From: Notamacropus eugenii
Taxonomy: Eukaryota > Chordata > Mammalia > Diprotodontia > Macropodidae
NCBI RefSeq assembly: GCF_028372415.1
Contig: NC_092874.1
Coordinates: 119,299,244-119,363,243 of the forward strand
DNA: 64,000 nucleotides
Direction of reading: 5' to 3'
Made by a program: the position numbers and the translations under genes. The notes under the pieces were generated by a model. That model saw only the letters and a program-made list of their open reading frames with translations, ran no database searches and was not told the origin of the DNA. Position 1 is the first letter of the stretch; every line of letters starts with the position of its first letter. Positions 11,650 through 22,835 of the stretch are shown piece by piece.

Positions 11650-12045
11650 ATGATTTCAAAACAACTGAACAAGATCTCTATGAACTGATGCAAAGCGAAG
11701 TAAGCAGAACCATGAAAATAATGTGCACAGTAGGGATAATCAACGGTGAGAGACTTGGTAATTCTGATCAAGACAATGAGTCGCCATAACTCCAAATATA
11801 AAATACTATCCACCTGCAGACAGAAAACTGATGACTCCAAGCGCAAACTGAAGCATATTTTTTCCTTTATTTTCCTTGCTTTTTTTTCCCAGAAGATGGC
11901 TAATTCAAAAGGTGGCTAAAATGTTTTGCATGTATAATGGATATTATACTTCTTGCCTTCTCAATGGGTGAAGAAAGGGGTGGAAGGAAGAAGAGAATAT
12001 GGAACAAAATATAAAATTTGAAATAAATAAATAATGTTAATAAAA
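11650..12045 (+). mobile_element. L1 3' end
   Basis: 'tctatgaactgatgcaaagc', 'aatactatccacctgcagac' and, close to the end, 'ttgaaataaataaataatg' are the final ORF2 codons and 3' UTR of a marsupial L1. It is 5'-truncated and diverged. Confidence 0.75.
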
Positions 12046-12428
12046 GCAGTACTATACATAAAAGTATTTCTTCATTTTCAGTAGCACCTGATTGGAGTGG
12101 GGGAACCTAATTTACATTTGGAAGAAATTGGCCTACATTTGTAAGTACTTGCATTAAATTAAGAAAAACAGTAATATGTAAAGGGGAGAGGAGCTTGTAT
12201 CATTCTCGGCAAGGCTTCCATTTTCAGAAGCTTGAGAAAAAATGAAAATGAAGACTTGGGAGGCAGCAGAAACTGCTGATTACAGCAGCTCAGACAATGA
12301 GAATGATTGGGCTACAGAACATGTAGTAAAAGTTATACTGAGATAGTTCTGTGGGAATTTTTTTTCTCATTTTATTATCAGCATTATTCCTTTTCTGTAT
12401 CTTCTTGAGCTTGGGAAGGACATCCAGA
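12046..12428. other. Unique AT-leaning block
   Basis: No repeat recognised. It includes 'ttgcattaaattaagaaa', an AT-rich patch of the kind seen in conserved non-coding DNA. Function unknown. Confidence 0.3.
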
Positions 12429-12908
12429 TGAGAAAATAAAGAATCTGAGTTGGAAAGAACCTTTGGACCATCTAATTCAATCTCTACCTAAGGTGTGAAT
12501 CTTTTTTTTCCAACGTCTCTGAAGAATACCTATCCAGCCTCTACTTAAAGGTCTCTAGAGGGGAATACTCTCTATTTCTAGAGATAATATACATCATCAC
12601 ACTTCTAGATGGTTCTTTTCCCTTATATTGAACTAAAATCTGCCTCCCTGTAGTTTTCACCCACTGATCCCAGTCTTGTCCTGCCCTCTGGGGTCAACCA
12701 GAACTCTTCTAACCTCTCTTCCATATGACTACCCTTCAAATATTTGAATAACATAATCATATTCCCCCAAGTGTCCCCTTCTCCAGGCTAAGCATTTCTA
12801 CTACTCTCTTTCAAGGCATATATCCCTATGTTGTACTTGATTTTTTGCACCCTAATTCAAGACTTTACATTGATCCCTATTAAATGGATTCTTCATTTAA
12901 GTTTTCAC
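12429..12908 (-). mobile_element. CR1/L3-clade LINE, antisense
   Basis: 'ggaccatctaattcaatctc', 'ctctagaggggaatactctc', 'aactaaaatctgcctccctg', 'ctgccctctggggtcaacca', 'cttcaaatatttgaataaca' and 'gactttacattgatccctat' are in the order of the antisense CR1 3' part shared by birds and mammals. It is clearly ancient. A stretch is deleted between the 'tctccaggctaa' and 'ttttttgcaccc' blocks. Confidence 0.75.
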
Positions 12909-13224
12909 TAGTGCTCATAAAATGACCAAACATAAGAGTTTCTATATTCTATAAAGTCCAACTGATTGTAACATCATTTGTAACAAATTTGAAACATTTT
13001 CATATAAGCTCAGCAAAGTTTTTTCTGAATAAAGCCTATTCTAAAATTCAATACACCAAACAAATTTTTTGTGGGCAAACCAAATTATAGGTGATGTACT
13101 TTTTCCTGTTCCTAAATGAACAAGGCCACTATAGAGCTATATGGAACACTAAATTGTTGAATATATATTTGCATATATATGTGGGTATATACATATACAA
13201 ATATATGTAGATGTGTGTGCATGC
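12909..13224. other. Unassigned AT-rich sequence
   Basis: It ends in a TA/TG-rich patch (13155-13215). Nothing else recognised. Confidence 0.35.
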
Positions 13225-13430
13225 ACATGCATATGGAGTACTAGAAAGAGAATCAAAGATTTGGATTTGAGTCTGGCTCTGCCAAGTTTGCTAGCTGTGT
13301 GATTTTGGGCAGGTAGTTACATCTCTCTGAATTTCCGTTTCTATTTCATTGGGCTATTGTGAGATTCAAATGAAACAACCTATATTAAGTGCTTGCTACT
13401 ACATAAATGTGAGTTATTAATATATTTACA
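13225..13430 (+). mobile_element. MIR
   Basis: 'gagtctggctctgccaagtt', 'gctagctgtgtgattttggg', 'attgtgagattcaaatgaaa' and 'aagtgcttgctactacataa' span head, core and tail. Confidence 0.75.
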
Positions 13431-13554
13431 CTTTTCCCAAAATGTGTGGTCTTTTCCTGTGGGAATAAAAAGTGGTAATAAATAGTAGGGTGGTATCCTC
13501 CATGGCTTAAAAAGTTCTCATCTCTAGATCTTTCTCTGGCATCATAGGGGAGAA

Positions 13555-13726
13555 TGGTCATATCACAGATGTGGAAGTCATCTAATCCAACATTCTAATT
13601 TTACAAATGTGGAAAATAAGACCCAGAGAGATTAAATGACTTGCCTATAGAGGTGGTATGTATCAGAATTAGGATTTGAACTCAGGTTCTCTCGCTTCAA
13701 ATCCAGCATTCTTTCTATTATATCCT
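13555..13726 (-). mobile_element. CORE-SINE, antisense
   Basis: 'gaagtcatctaatccaacat', 'agagagattaaatgacttgc' and 'ggatttgaactcaggttctc' run from antisense tail through core to the tRNA-derived head. Confidence 0.75.
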
Positions 13727-14183
13727 CAAGAGCCCACAGTTATTCACTCACTTGATTTATCAATCTTGGGAGACAGCTACAAAACTTAAGCTCAAGCATG
13801 GCCCAGGTCAAGATAGGTAAAAGTCAACAGTCTACACGGAATCCCAAAACAAATACCAGAGCAGTTTGAGAAAGGATTAAGTGAGATGATCAGAATTAAC
13901 ACAACTTGTCTGGTGCACAGAGGGGCAAACAGAGATCAAGGCAAAATACACTGAATTTATACCCCAGAGTTGGCATGTGTTGCTTGACTTCTGGTATAGC
14001 ATTGATTTTATCATCATCCACCAACACCCACCCTAGGTGGGCTCTTGAGTAGGCACTAGTTAAAATCAAATCAAGGAAATAGCTTAGACCATCATATAAG
14101 GCTCAAATTTGCTTTGGAACATACATTACCTACTTGCTGTTTAGGACAATCTCGTCGTGCTTCTCATTCATGACCTCTTGCAT
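13727..14183. other. Unassigned sequence
   Basis: No recognised gene or repeat. Confidence 0.3.
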
Positions 14184-14262
14184 TCCAACAAATATTTATT
14201 CAACATGTACTACATATATAAAAAAAGAAGCAATATCCTCACTTTGTTCCCATTCTACATCC
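14184..14262 (-). mobile_element. L2 3' terminus scrap, antisense
   Basis: 'ccaacaaatatttattcaac' and 'atgtactacatatat' resemble the antisense L2 end. Confidence 0.5.
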
Positions 14263-14604
14263 CCCAGCTTTTTCCTCCTTTAGGAGCCACCTTTGAAAAT
14301 GTGCCAATAATTTATTAAAATCAGAAAATATTGTTAAAGTTAAAATAGCATACATACAAAACTCCATTAACTCACTGTCAAAAATACATGTGTACTCTTT
14401 GGTTTTGGGGGAAGCTGACAGAGCAGTTAACCATTTCAAGTGGCCATCAAAACCCTAAGAAAAGTGATGGAAGACTCAAGAGGGGATAAGGAACAATAGC
14501 CCAAAAAGTAAAAGCTATGGGACACTAAAGAAAAGCTTCTATTTCCACCCCCATTCTAATAGGGTGAACTTCTGTCCTCTGTTCATTTGGCTAATGGAAA
14601 AATG
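14263..14604. other. Unassigned sequence
   Basis: No recognised feature. Confidence 0.3.
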
Positions 14605-14775
14605 TATATTTAGCTCCTATATTATGTGCCACACTTTCTGCTAGATGTATTAGAGTCACCAAGATGTACCAGAGTCCTGCCCTTAAGAAATGAATGGAAG
14701 AAATTAGACATGTACATAAATAACCTGAACTGGGATGACTACCATAGAAGAAATACAAGTAATGAGTTACAGGAG
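14605..14775 (-). mobile_element. L2 3' part, antisense
   Basis: 'tagctcctatattatgtgcc', 'agtcctgcccttaagaaat' and 'gactaccatagaagaaatac' follow the antisense L2 order. Confidence 0.5.
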
Positions 14776-15367
14776 ACCAAAGAAAAGAGACATTCTGCAT
14801 CTTGTCTTCTCCATTTGAGTGGAAACTCCTATCTGTCAGGAACTGTGCATGTCTCAAGACCCACAATAGACCTCTACATGTGTTCCTAGAATGCTAAAAT
14901 TTTGAATAAAAGAAAAACTGTCAAGGTCCTGAAACTCCCTATTAGAAAACAAGTTTTTGTAAAGGAGAAAAAGAAAGAGGCAAAAAGGAGAGGAAAGAAA
15001 AGAAGAAAGAAGAGATACAAGGTTAGTTCATATATCTGTGTCCAACTTTATGAAATAGTAGATTCAAAGGAAACTCAGTCAATCCCTAGATAATCAAACT
15101 GCTCTGGTGCGATATTTCCATTTTTAAAACAAAAAAACTCCCTCTATAAATTACCCATTTCTGCAGTTGCAAGAACTTAATAATAATGAAAACCACCCTT
15201 GTACTTCTTCTGGTAGATAGAATGAATATTTCCAAATGAACTAGAGATGCAATCATTTTAATAGCATCACTGAGATTAGTTTTGTTCTAACATTCTTAGT
15301 CATCTCATCATCATTAGGGAGTATGTACTAGACTTGCCTAATATTGCTCACAATTACAAAGCTATCT
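14776..15367. other. Unassigned sequence with purine-rich patch
   Basis: 14959-15014 is almost pure A/G. The rest has no recognisable feature. Confidence 0.35.
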
Positions 15368-17637
15368 GTTGGGGGTGGAGCCAATATGGCAGAGTAACAG
15401 CACTGACTTTCTAGAGCTCTTCTGCCAAGCCCAGCCAAATACCTGTAAAAAATGGCTTTAAACAAATTCTGGAGCTGCAGAACCCACAGAATGACAGAGT
15501 GAAGCAAATCTCCAGCCCAAGACAGGCTGAAAGGTTGCCAGGAAGTGTCTATCATGCATGCTCGGAGCAGAGTGCAGTCCAGTGTGGGCCACAAGTGCAC
15601 AGAGGGGACCTGAGCAGGCCTTGGGGAGACTGAATCTCTCACATTTGCGATGGTTTCCAGACTTCATGACCCCAAAACACTGAAGATAAATTGGAAGAGC
15701 AGTGGGAAAACCCTGTGGGACCAGTGCAGGAGAGTGGAGTGGTCCGACTCCAGTCCCAGGGTGACTGAGGGGGAAGGGGGTGGAAGAACCCGCAGCAACC
15801 ACAGCAGCAGCAGGGGCAGAGGCAGCCAATGTTTCTGGAGCTCTAGGCCCACAGATTGTGGGGGGATTGAGTAGCTGACAATACACTCCCCACTCCCACG
15901 GGAAGCAGAGAACTACCTTGAAAAGAGCTAAAAAGGCAAATAAATGGCTGGGTAAATGAGCAAAAACCACAAAAAGAATCAGACTATAGAATCTTACTTT
16001 GGTGACAAAGAAGACCAAAACATGCAAACAGAAGAAAACAAAGTCAAAGCTCCTCTATCCAAAGTCTCCAAGAAAAATATGAAGTGGTCTCAGGCCATGG
16101 AAGAGCTCAAAAAGGATTCTGGAAATCAAGTAAGAGAAGTAGAGCAATAATTGGGAAGAGAAATGAGAGTGATGCAAGAAAATCGTGAAAAATGGGTCAA
16201 CTGCTTGCTAAAGGAGACCCAAAAATGCTGAGGAAAATAACACTTTAAAAAATAGACTAACTCAAATGGCAAAAAAGATCCAAAAAGCCAATGAGGAGAA
16301 GAATGCCCTAAAAGGCAGAATTGGTCAGATGGAAAAGGAGATCCAAGAGCTCACTGAAGGAAATAACTCCTTAAAGACTAGAATGGAGAAGATGGAAGCT
16401 AATAACTATATGAAAAATCAAGAAATTATAAAACAAAACCAAAAGAATGAAAAAATAACAGACAATGTGAAATATCTCCTTGGAAAAACAACTGACCTGG
16501 AAAATAGATCCAGGAGAGACAGTTTTAAAATTATGGGACTACCTGAAAGCCATGATCAAAAAATGAGCCTAGACATCATCTTTCATGAAATTATCAAGGA
16601 AAACTGCCATATATTCTAGAACTAGAGGGTAAAATAAATATTGAAAGAATCCACTAATCACCTCCTGAAAGAGATCCAAAAAGAAAAACTCCTAGGCATA
16701 TTGTAGCCAAATTCCAGAGTTCCCAGGTCAAGAAGAAAATATTGCAAGTAGCTAGAAAGAAACAATTTGAGTATTGTGGAAATACAATCAGCATAACACA
16801 AGATCTAGCAGCTTCTACATTAAGAAATTGCAGGGCTTGGAATATGATATTCCAGAAGTCAAATCAGAACTAGGATTAAAACCAAGAATCACCTACCCAG
16901 CAAAACTGAGTATAATACTTCAGGGGAAAAAATGGTCATCAATGAAACAGAGGACTTTCAAGCATTCTTGATGAAAAGACCAGAGCTGAATAGAAAATTT
17001 GACTTTCAAACACAAGAATCAAGGGAAATATAAAAAGGTAAACAGGAAAGAGAAATCATAAGGGACTTACTAAAGTTGACCTATTTACATTCCTACATGG
17101 AAAGATAATATTTGTAACTCTTGAGACTTTTCTCAGTATTTAGGTAGTTGGAAGGATTATATATGTATAGACAGAGGGCACAGGGTGAGCTGAATAGGAA
17201 GGGATGATATCTAAAAAAAATAAAATTAAGGGGTGAGAGAGGAATATATTGAGAGGAGAAAGGGAGAAATGGAATGGGGCAAATTACTTCTCATAAAAGG
17301 GGCAAGAAAAAGCTTTTTCAATGGAAGGGAAAAGGGGGGAGGTGAGAGGGAAAAAGTGAAGCTTACTCTCATCACGTTTGGCTTAAGGAGGGAATAACAT
17401 GCACACTCAATTTGGTATGAAGATCTATCTTACACTACAGGAAAGTAGGGGAGAAGGAGATAAGTGAGGTGTGGGGGGATAGAAAGGAGGGCAAATGAGA
17501 GGAGGGGGTAATTAGAAGGAAACACTTTTGGGGAGGGACAAGGTCAAAGGAAAGAATAGAATAAATGGGGGGCAGGATAGGATGGAAGGAAATATAGTTA
17601 GTCTTTCACAACATGACTTTTATGGAAATCTTTTGCA
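15368..17637 (+). mobile_element. HAL1-like (half-L1) element: 5' UTR, broken ORF1, no ORF2
   Basis: The element opens with the typical marsupial L1 start 'gggggtggagccaatatggc'. A ~590 bp 5' UTR leads to ORF1 (about 15956-16975). After ORF1 the sequence goes straight into ~660 bp of purine-rich 3' UTR with no endonuclease or reverse-transcriptase coding, the organisation of HAL1 elements. Near the right end 'cacaacatgacttttatgga' is present, but the terminal tail and poly(A) are missing and a MIR fragment starts abruptly. The 5' end is complete and the 3' end lost, the reverse of normal LINE truncation, so a later deletion is likely. Confidence 0.8.
15956..16975 (+). pseudogene. L1 ORF1 protein, degraded
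   Basis: Three open pieces cover most of ORF1p. Codons from 15956 give MSKNHKKNQTIESYF and a charged segment ending at a stop at 16148. 16266-16619 gives a long Lys/Glu heptad-like coiled coil followed by the RRM start with 'FKIMGLPESHDQ'. The 16774-16971 piece includes the C-terminal-domain motif 'ITYPAKLS', conserved in mammalian L1 ORF1p. Between them, 'RHIVAKFQSSQVKKKIL' is readable in another frame. At least one stop and two frame changes break the gene. ORF1p is the RNA-binding trimer of the L1 particle. This copy cannot make it. Confidence 0.85.
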
Positions 17638-17644
17638 TCTGGGT

Positions 17645-17825
17645 AAAACATGGGCAAATCACTTAACCTCTTTTAACCTAAATTGAATTTCAACCTAAAC
17701 CTTTCAGTCTTCTAATCTATAAAATGGGTACCTCTGATACTTCTTGGAGTTGTTGAGGGGACCTGGGTGAGATCATTTTTGTAAGGGATCTTTGCAAGCA
17801 CTGAAGAGCACTTATCATTATCCCA
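17645..17825 (+). mobile_element. MIR, head missing
   Basis: 'atgggcaaatcacttaacct', 'ctaatctataaaatgggtac' and 'ggagttgttgaggggacc' give core and tail. It begins abruptly at the HAL1-like junction. Confidence 0.65.
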
Positions 17826-17999
17826 AAGCCTAGTTCTCATAGCCTTTAAGAAAGAAAACTTTTTTTCACACAGAAATAAAAAATAAAGTTGCTATAGATT
17901 ACGGGCAGGGGGAGAAAAGGGCAGGATAGAACTGTGATTTTATCAATGCAGGAAATTCAGTACAGAAATTTCCTCCACAAATAGAGATGGGCCCCTTGT
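17826..17999. other. Unassigned sequence
   Basis: No recognised feature. Confidence 0.3.
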
Positions 18000-18125
18000 C
18001 TATAACTTATAATCATAGAGTGGCCTAGGGCACAGAGAGGTTAGGTCATTGGCCTATAGTTCCCCAGTTATCCTGCCTCAGAGACAGGTCTTTCTGATGC
18101 CCAAGTCTGGCATTTTATATAGTAT
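18000..18125 (-). mobile_element. MIR, antisense
   Basis: 'gcacagagaggttaggtcat', 'gagacaggtctttctgatgc' and 'caagtctggcatttta' are the antisense core and head. Confidence 0.5.
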
Positions 18126-18694
18126 TATGTAACCCAAACAAAAACTGCCCTGAACTCTGCAGTATATGATGCTGTAACGTATTCCAGCAGCATGATCAGC
18201 AGTAGCCACCTCCATAAGAACTGCATATTTTGTTTTTATTTTGTGGCATCTGTGGTCCCTCCATAGGACAGTGACCTTCTTCCTCTTCACATTCATTTTC
18301 CTTTTCTCTTTCTTACTCTTTTGTTGGAGGGTATTTCCATCAGCCCCATCCATCCCTGAGCCATCTCAGCTTGCCTTTGAGATTCTGACTTCCCACTTGG
18401 GCTCTTGAATTTCCCCTTTTGTCTTTCTGAAGGTACAGGTGAATGCCAATGCTCTCCCCTGCCCAAAGGCACCTGATAGAACCCACACACACTCCTCTTT
18501 CCACTTAGGCACAAGGACATGGCTTGGGGCAACAACCAAGCTCTTCTTAGATTCTTGGTTTAAAAAAAAAAGAAATTTCAGCCTGGGGAGGAGGACACAT
18601 AACACATGTAGAAAAAAACAAATTAATAAAATATAAAGTTTAGATTGTTGGCTAAAAAAATGAGGGGGTGGCCAGTGGAAGGGTCAAATGATAA
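18126..18694. other. Unassigned sequence
   Basis: Overlapping 65-91 codon frames on both strands show no family signature. Confidence 0.3.
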
Positions 18695-18735
18695 ATGTAT
18701 GTCAGTATTTATTAAGCACCTATTATGTAAAATTA
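18695..18735 (-). mobile_element. L2/MIR terminus scrap, antisense
   Basis: 'tatttattaagcacctatta' followed by 'tgtaaaat'. Confidence 0.45.
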
Positions 18736-18964
18736 AAATTCATATTGCTGTGGTTGTTTTTTAAAAAAAAATTACACTATTTGGAATAGGAGTTTTCATG
18801 GGCCAGAGTCATAGAGAGGACAACAGTGGTGGCAATGGTGGGATGAGAAAGCTGGAGAGCTTGGGTCAATGGTCCTGCTCCCCTTCCTTTTAGAGAAAGT
18901 AGTCACTTTGACCTTGTTCAGGGGTTAGTAGAAGCTGGGAGCAAGTCAGAAAAGAAAGACAACA

Positions 18965-19135
18965 GGAGCACAGGATCAGAGATTTAGATTTGGAAAGGAC
19001 CTTAAAGACCATCAAGTCCACCTCCCTCATTTCACATCTGGGGAAACTGAGGCTCTCATCCAGGGTTTGAAGCATGATTTGAACTCAGGTCCCTCAGAAT
19101 CATAGTCAAAGGGTTCACCACCCAAATGATTCTAC
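18965..19135 (-). mobile_element. CORE-SINE, antisense
   Basis: 'gatttggaaaggaccttaaa', 'gaccatcaagtccacctccc', 'ctggggaaactgaggctctc' and 'gatttgaactcaggtccctc' span tail to head. Confidence 0.75.
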
Positions 19136-19594
19136 ACCCCCTTATGAAAATGAAAAATAGAGATAAGGGTAGTGGTATCTAGAACCAGCTCAGCCACAGC
19201 CACAGCCACAGCCCTTTCAGGCAAGGCAAACTTGGCATCCTCCTCACCCCTAGGTTTTGCCCCAGCTGAACCAAGGTATAAGTCAGGATTGAATTAAACT
19301 CCTCTGGAGCGACTAGACACCAAGGCCTTTCCTCAGAGTTTATAACTTTAAAAAAACCAAAAACTATGGCATTATACTAAAATATATCAAGTTAAAATAA
19401 TATTAAAGCCATCCCTTTTAATGAAAAACATTATTCTATTATTTTACTTGTAAGTTGTTTTGTTTTTTAACATTCACTTTGTATTTTAAATTTAAAAGTT
19501 ACCAGATGTGTCTCGGGAGGAACAAGGAAATGGGATGTTCCTGTCTTCCTTTTCTGATATTTCCTGCCTTCCCCTACCCCCACCCCCATCTCAG
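19136..19594. other. Unassigned sequence
   Basis: AT-rich in 19340-19500. A strong pyrimidine tract runs into 'ctcag' at the right edge. Confidence 0.3.
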
Positions 19595-19688
19595 GCACAT
19601 ATGACTGTGCTGAGGATCCATGTTTCATTCCTAACCCTATCCCAGTGGTCAATCTTCTATGGTCAATCTTCTTTCTCCAGTGTTCATG
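19595..19688 (+). other. Candidate exon (94 bp), unrecognised
   Basis: Preceded by a long C/T tract ending 'cccccatctcag' and followed at 19689 by the consensus donor gtaagt. One frame is open across it and gives 'AHMTVLRIHVSFLTLSQ' and onwards, matching no protein I know. It contains a 12-bp near-tandem repeat ('ggtcaatcttct' twice). Strong splice-like sites occur by chance in 64 kb, so this is only a lead. Confidence 0.2.
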
Positions 19689-19894
19689 GTAAGTAGGTCA
19701 GGGATCTATAGCCAAGTAAGGAGTGGAGGATGGAGTTGTCATTTATTCCCAACACACTCCCCTTGACAACCTAGAAATTCTGCTCCCTCACCTCCAGAGA
19801 ATAAAAGGGAATATTCTCTGGCCGGAAGAAAAACAAAACAAAACAGGATAGTTTCAATGATACAGGAAACTTCTGGATTAGAAAGTCCCCTCTT
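19689..19894. other. Unassigned sequence
   Basis: No recognised feature. Confidence 0.3.
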
Positions 19895-20005
19895 CTAATG
19901 CTGGTCAGCACTACTCAGGGTCATACAGATAATACGTGTCAGAGACTGAATTTGAATGAAGATTTTCCTAGTTTCAAGGTCGGCTCTCTATCCAATAGGA
20001 AAGAA
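19895..20005 (-). mobile_element. MIR, antisense
   Basis: 'cagggtcatacagataatac', 'gagactgaatttgaatgaag' and 'cggctctctatccaatagg' match the antisense head region. Confidence 0.6.
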
Positions 20006-20164
20006 AGAGACTATAAAAGATAATGGAAGAAAATAGAAGGTTCAAAAATGTATCTGTGATCTCATTAAAATGGGCAATCCTTCCCCTTAGTACAAGTGGC
20101 AACCCATTTATTTATTCTTTCTTGTCCTATATGATCCTTGTCCATGATCCACAAAAGCTCCACC

Positions 20165-20375
20165 CACTATGCTACAGGTCTCAGGGTCATAAATCTAGAA
20201 CAACATTCAGAGGCCATTCAGAAAAACCCTCATCTTACAGTTAAGGAAACAGAGGCCTTGGGAGTTTCACAAGTGACTTGTGAAAGGTTGCAGAGCTACT
20301 ATATGTCAAGAGATGAGATTTAAATCCAGATCCCCTGATTCCAGAACCAGGGCTCTTTTCCTAGGTATTGTAACA
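20165..20375 (-). mobile_element. CORE-SINE, antisense
   Basis: 'gtcataaatctagaacaac', 'gttaaggaaacagaggcctt' and 'gatttaaatccagatcccct' are in antisense order. Confidence 0.65.
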
Positions 20376-20467
20376 TTTCATAGGGGTAGCATTTAAAATG
20401 GTCCAGGTAGTGGCACTCTTACCATATGACTGGTTCCTCTTCTTCTCTAAACAGTTAGAAAACAGTA

Positions 20468-20870
20468 GCCTTTATAAAGCCCCTATGTGCAGGGTCAGAT
20501 AGATGGTATAGTGGATAGAAGTCAAATCTGGCCTTGGACACTTACTAGCTGTGTGACCCTAGGCCCTAGGTAAGTCACTCAACCCTGCTTGCCTCAGTTT
20601 CCTCATCTGTAAAATGAGCTAGAGAAGGAAATGCAAACAACTCCAGTATCTTTGTCAAGAAAACACCAAATGAGGTTAGCAATGAAAACAACAAGCCAGG
20701 TACCGTGCTAAGCACTGTAGATACAAAGAAAGGCAAAAAGCAGATGCATTCCTCAAGGGGATCACATGTAACAGAAGAGACCACATGCAAACGACTATAC
20801 ACAAACAAGATGTGTGTGTGTGTATGTATGTGAGTGTACACTTAAATTTGGGGTAGTCTCAGAAAGAAGG
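20468..20870 (-). mobile_element. L2 3' end, antisense, split by a SINE
   Basis: 'tttataaagcccctatgtgc' at the left and 'gtgctaagcactgtagatac', 'cctcaaggggatcacatgta' and 'catgcaaacgactatacaca' at the right join into one antisense L2 terminus when 20491-20696 is removed. Confidence 0.7.
20491..20696 (+). mobile_element. Long marsupial tRNA-headed SINE inside L2
   Basis: 'atagtggatagaagtcaaat', 'cttactagctgtgtgaccct', 'gcctcagtttcctcatctgt', 'gctagagaaggaaatgcaaa' and 'ccaaatgaggttagcaatga' cover most of the SINE. It lies within the antisense L2 terminus, so it is the younger element. Confidence 0.8.
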
Positions 20871-20984
20871 TACTAAGATTACTTGATAGTATATCAAAAC
20901 AATAGTGCTATCATTTTATTAAAGTTTATATATCCTTTTTCAAAGGAAAATGTGAGCAATCTGAATCTTATGACTTTATATAGG

Positions 20985-21115
20985 ATTGCTTTTAGTTTTT
21001 AAAATAAATTTTCATTGACATCTTTTGGGGTTTTTCTCACATTACCTAGACTTTCCCCTATATCCTTCCCTGTAAGATCACTTATAAATTTTATTTATCA
21101 ATTTAAATAATTTGT
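20985..21115 (-). mobile_element. LINE 3' UTR-like, antisense
   Basis: 'ttaaaataaattttcattga', 'ctttcccctatatccttccc' and 'tataaattttatttatc' are like the copy near 8.9-9.1 kb. Confidence 0.4.
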
Positions 21116-22079
21116 TTTTGTTGATGGTATGGGTTGTTAAGATGGTACAGATACTCAAAGAGAACAATTTTGAAAAATTCTCTGTCCTGGAGGTGTATTA
21201 GGTGCCTTTGTCTAGTTGATAAATTGGATCTGGAGCAAATCCAGCCTTACTGGTAGAAGACCAATCTTTATATACCAATGCGAAGAAATTTTCTCATCAT
21301 GCATGGCTGTATCACCAATGGAAAAGTTCTGTGGATATATTAATTGGAAGAATTAGATTCATGTTCCTGCCCTCCTTACCAGAGGTAAGAAGTCTCTGAA
21401 TCAAAAGTTATTTTCAGAATCCATCTATCTGTACTGTACTGCCAACCTTTCATAAAGGTAGAAAAACTTGACCACATCCTTGTCTTCAAAAAACCTCCTA
21501 GTATATTGCTGAGTTCATCCTTCTCCCAGAAAACAGAGCAATATATTACACAAAAAAACAAAATGCACAAGATCAATTTTCTTGATGGGGACTCCAAAAA
21601 CCTGTCTGACTACTCCTGGGTAAGCACAGAGAAAGTAAAGGGGTTTACTTACATACAGAGAACTAAACCCAGGTCTCCATCCCCTGAACTGGCCACTGAT
21701 AGACCCATTCTCTGGAAAAAAACAAGTATGCCTGTATCTCAGGTGGGATGGAAAGAAAACAGAACAACCTCTACCATCACAATGAGAACCACCTTTCCCC
21801 CAATTCCAGAGAAACAACCTAGGCGTAATCGATTCCTACTCTGGCACAAAAAGAAGGGAGAAAAGAAGAAGCTGAAATGTGAATCTGTTATTTCTCCAGG
21901 GTTTGGGGGTTTGGTTGTTATGGTTGGTTTAGTAATTGCCTTTATTTCACCAGAAATACAGACCCATTTTTCATGAGGATAGAACAACAACGACAATTAA
22001 AATCTCAGCAGGGAAAGAACTGGCAATTCTTTCCACAAATTATTCAGAAAGCCTGGATGGCACAGGGATGAAACAAAAT
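21116..22079. other. Unassigned sequence with a 156-codon open frame
   Basis: The frame 21506-21976 (+) is rich in Lys, Ser and Thr and has one hydrophobic stretch near its end ('GFGGLVVMVGLVIAFI'). No known domain is recognised, and overlapping antisense frames of 73-100 codons argue for chance. Confidence 0.3.
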
Positions 22080-22400
22080 GGGGCAGTGGAAATAGCATGA
22101 GGAGACTTGGGTTGTGTGACCTTGGACAAGTCATTCCCCATCTCTAGGTGCTACTATAAAATGAGGGTTTGGACTAGACAGAGGTTCTTAACCTGGGGTC
22201 CATGAAGTTGTTTTTGAGAAAACATTTAGATAATTGTACTTCAATCCAATTGATTTCCTTTGTAATCCTACATGTTTTAGGCATTTTAAAACACTGCTTG
22301 GGGAAGGGGTCCATAGGTTTCATCACACTGCCAAAAGGATCTAATGACATAAAAAGGTTCAGAACTCCTGTTCTAGGTTACCACTGAGGTTCTTTGTGGT
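22080..22400 (+). mobile_element. MIR-class SINE split by a hAT miniature element
   Basis: 'gttgtgtgaccttggacaag' and 'aaatgagggtttggactaga' precede the insertion, and 'ttctaggttaccactgaggt' follows it, which fits the SINE's downstream block. Confidence 0.6.
22179..22370. mobile_element. hAT-type miniature DNA transposon, copy 1
   Basis: Terminal inverted repeats 'cagaggttcttaacc' and 'ggttcagaactcctg' match at 12 of 15 positions. The interior has 'tggggtccatgaagttgttt', 'gtacttcaatccaattgatt', 'ggggtccataggtttcatca' and 'ctgccaaaaggatctaatga', shared with copies at 47955, 50470 and 51820. No transposase is encoded. The target duplication is unclear, with only a CTAG core visible on both sides. 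Confidence 0.75.
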
Positions 22401-22587
22401 TGTTTCATTCTAAACTAAAAGAATACCAAATAAAATGAGCATTTCCTTATATGTTGTGGAATAGAAGAAAAGGATTACACGTGAAATTGATAATCTGTGT
22501 TACGCAGTGTTTGCCTGTCTTTTAAAGCACATAATAAATTCAACATGTAATTTTCACAGCTGTCCTGTTTGTTTGGCCTTTCTTCTA
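22401..22587. other. Unassigned sequence
   Basis: No recognised feature. Confidence 0.3.
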
Positions 22588-22835
22588 TTTTTTTTTTCTT
22601 CATTTGGGAAAGGGAGAGGAGACTTTATTCCTAACATCCTCTCCCCAACCCCTCTGGAAACAAAAAGAAAAATAAAACCCTTGTAACAAATATACATAGT
22701 GAAGCAAAACAAATTCCCACATTGGCCATGTCCAAAAACACACGTCTCTCTCTGCATCTTGAGCCCATCAGTTCTCAGTCAGGAGGTCCATAGCATGATT
22801 CATCATAGGTCCTTCCGGAATCATAATGGGTCACT
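22588..22835 (-). mobile_element. L1 3' end, antisense
   Basis: A plus-strand T run opens it. 'aacaaattcccacattggcc', 'tgcatcttgagcccatcagt' and 'agcatgattcatcatagg' are the antisense 3' UTR of a second marsupial L1 subfamily. Confidence 0.65.

Noticed and set aside
15458-16027. 189-codon minus-strand frame
   Set aside because: It is antisense to the 5' UTR and ORF1 start of the HAL1-like element.
21506-21976. 156-codon open frame with a hydrophobic segment
   Set aside because: No family match, no clear splice or promoter context, and long antisense frames overlap it.
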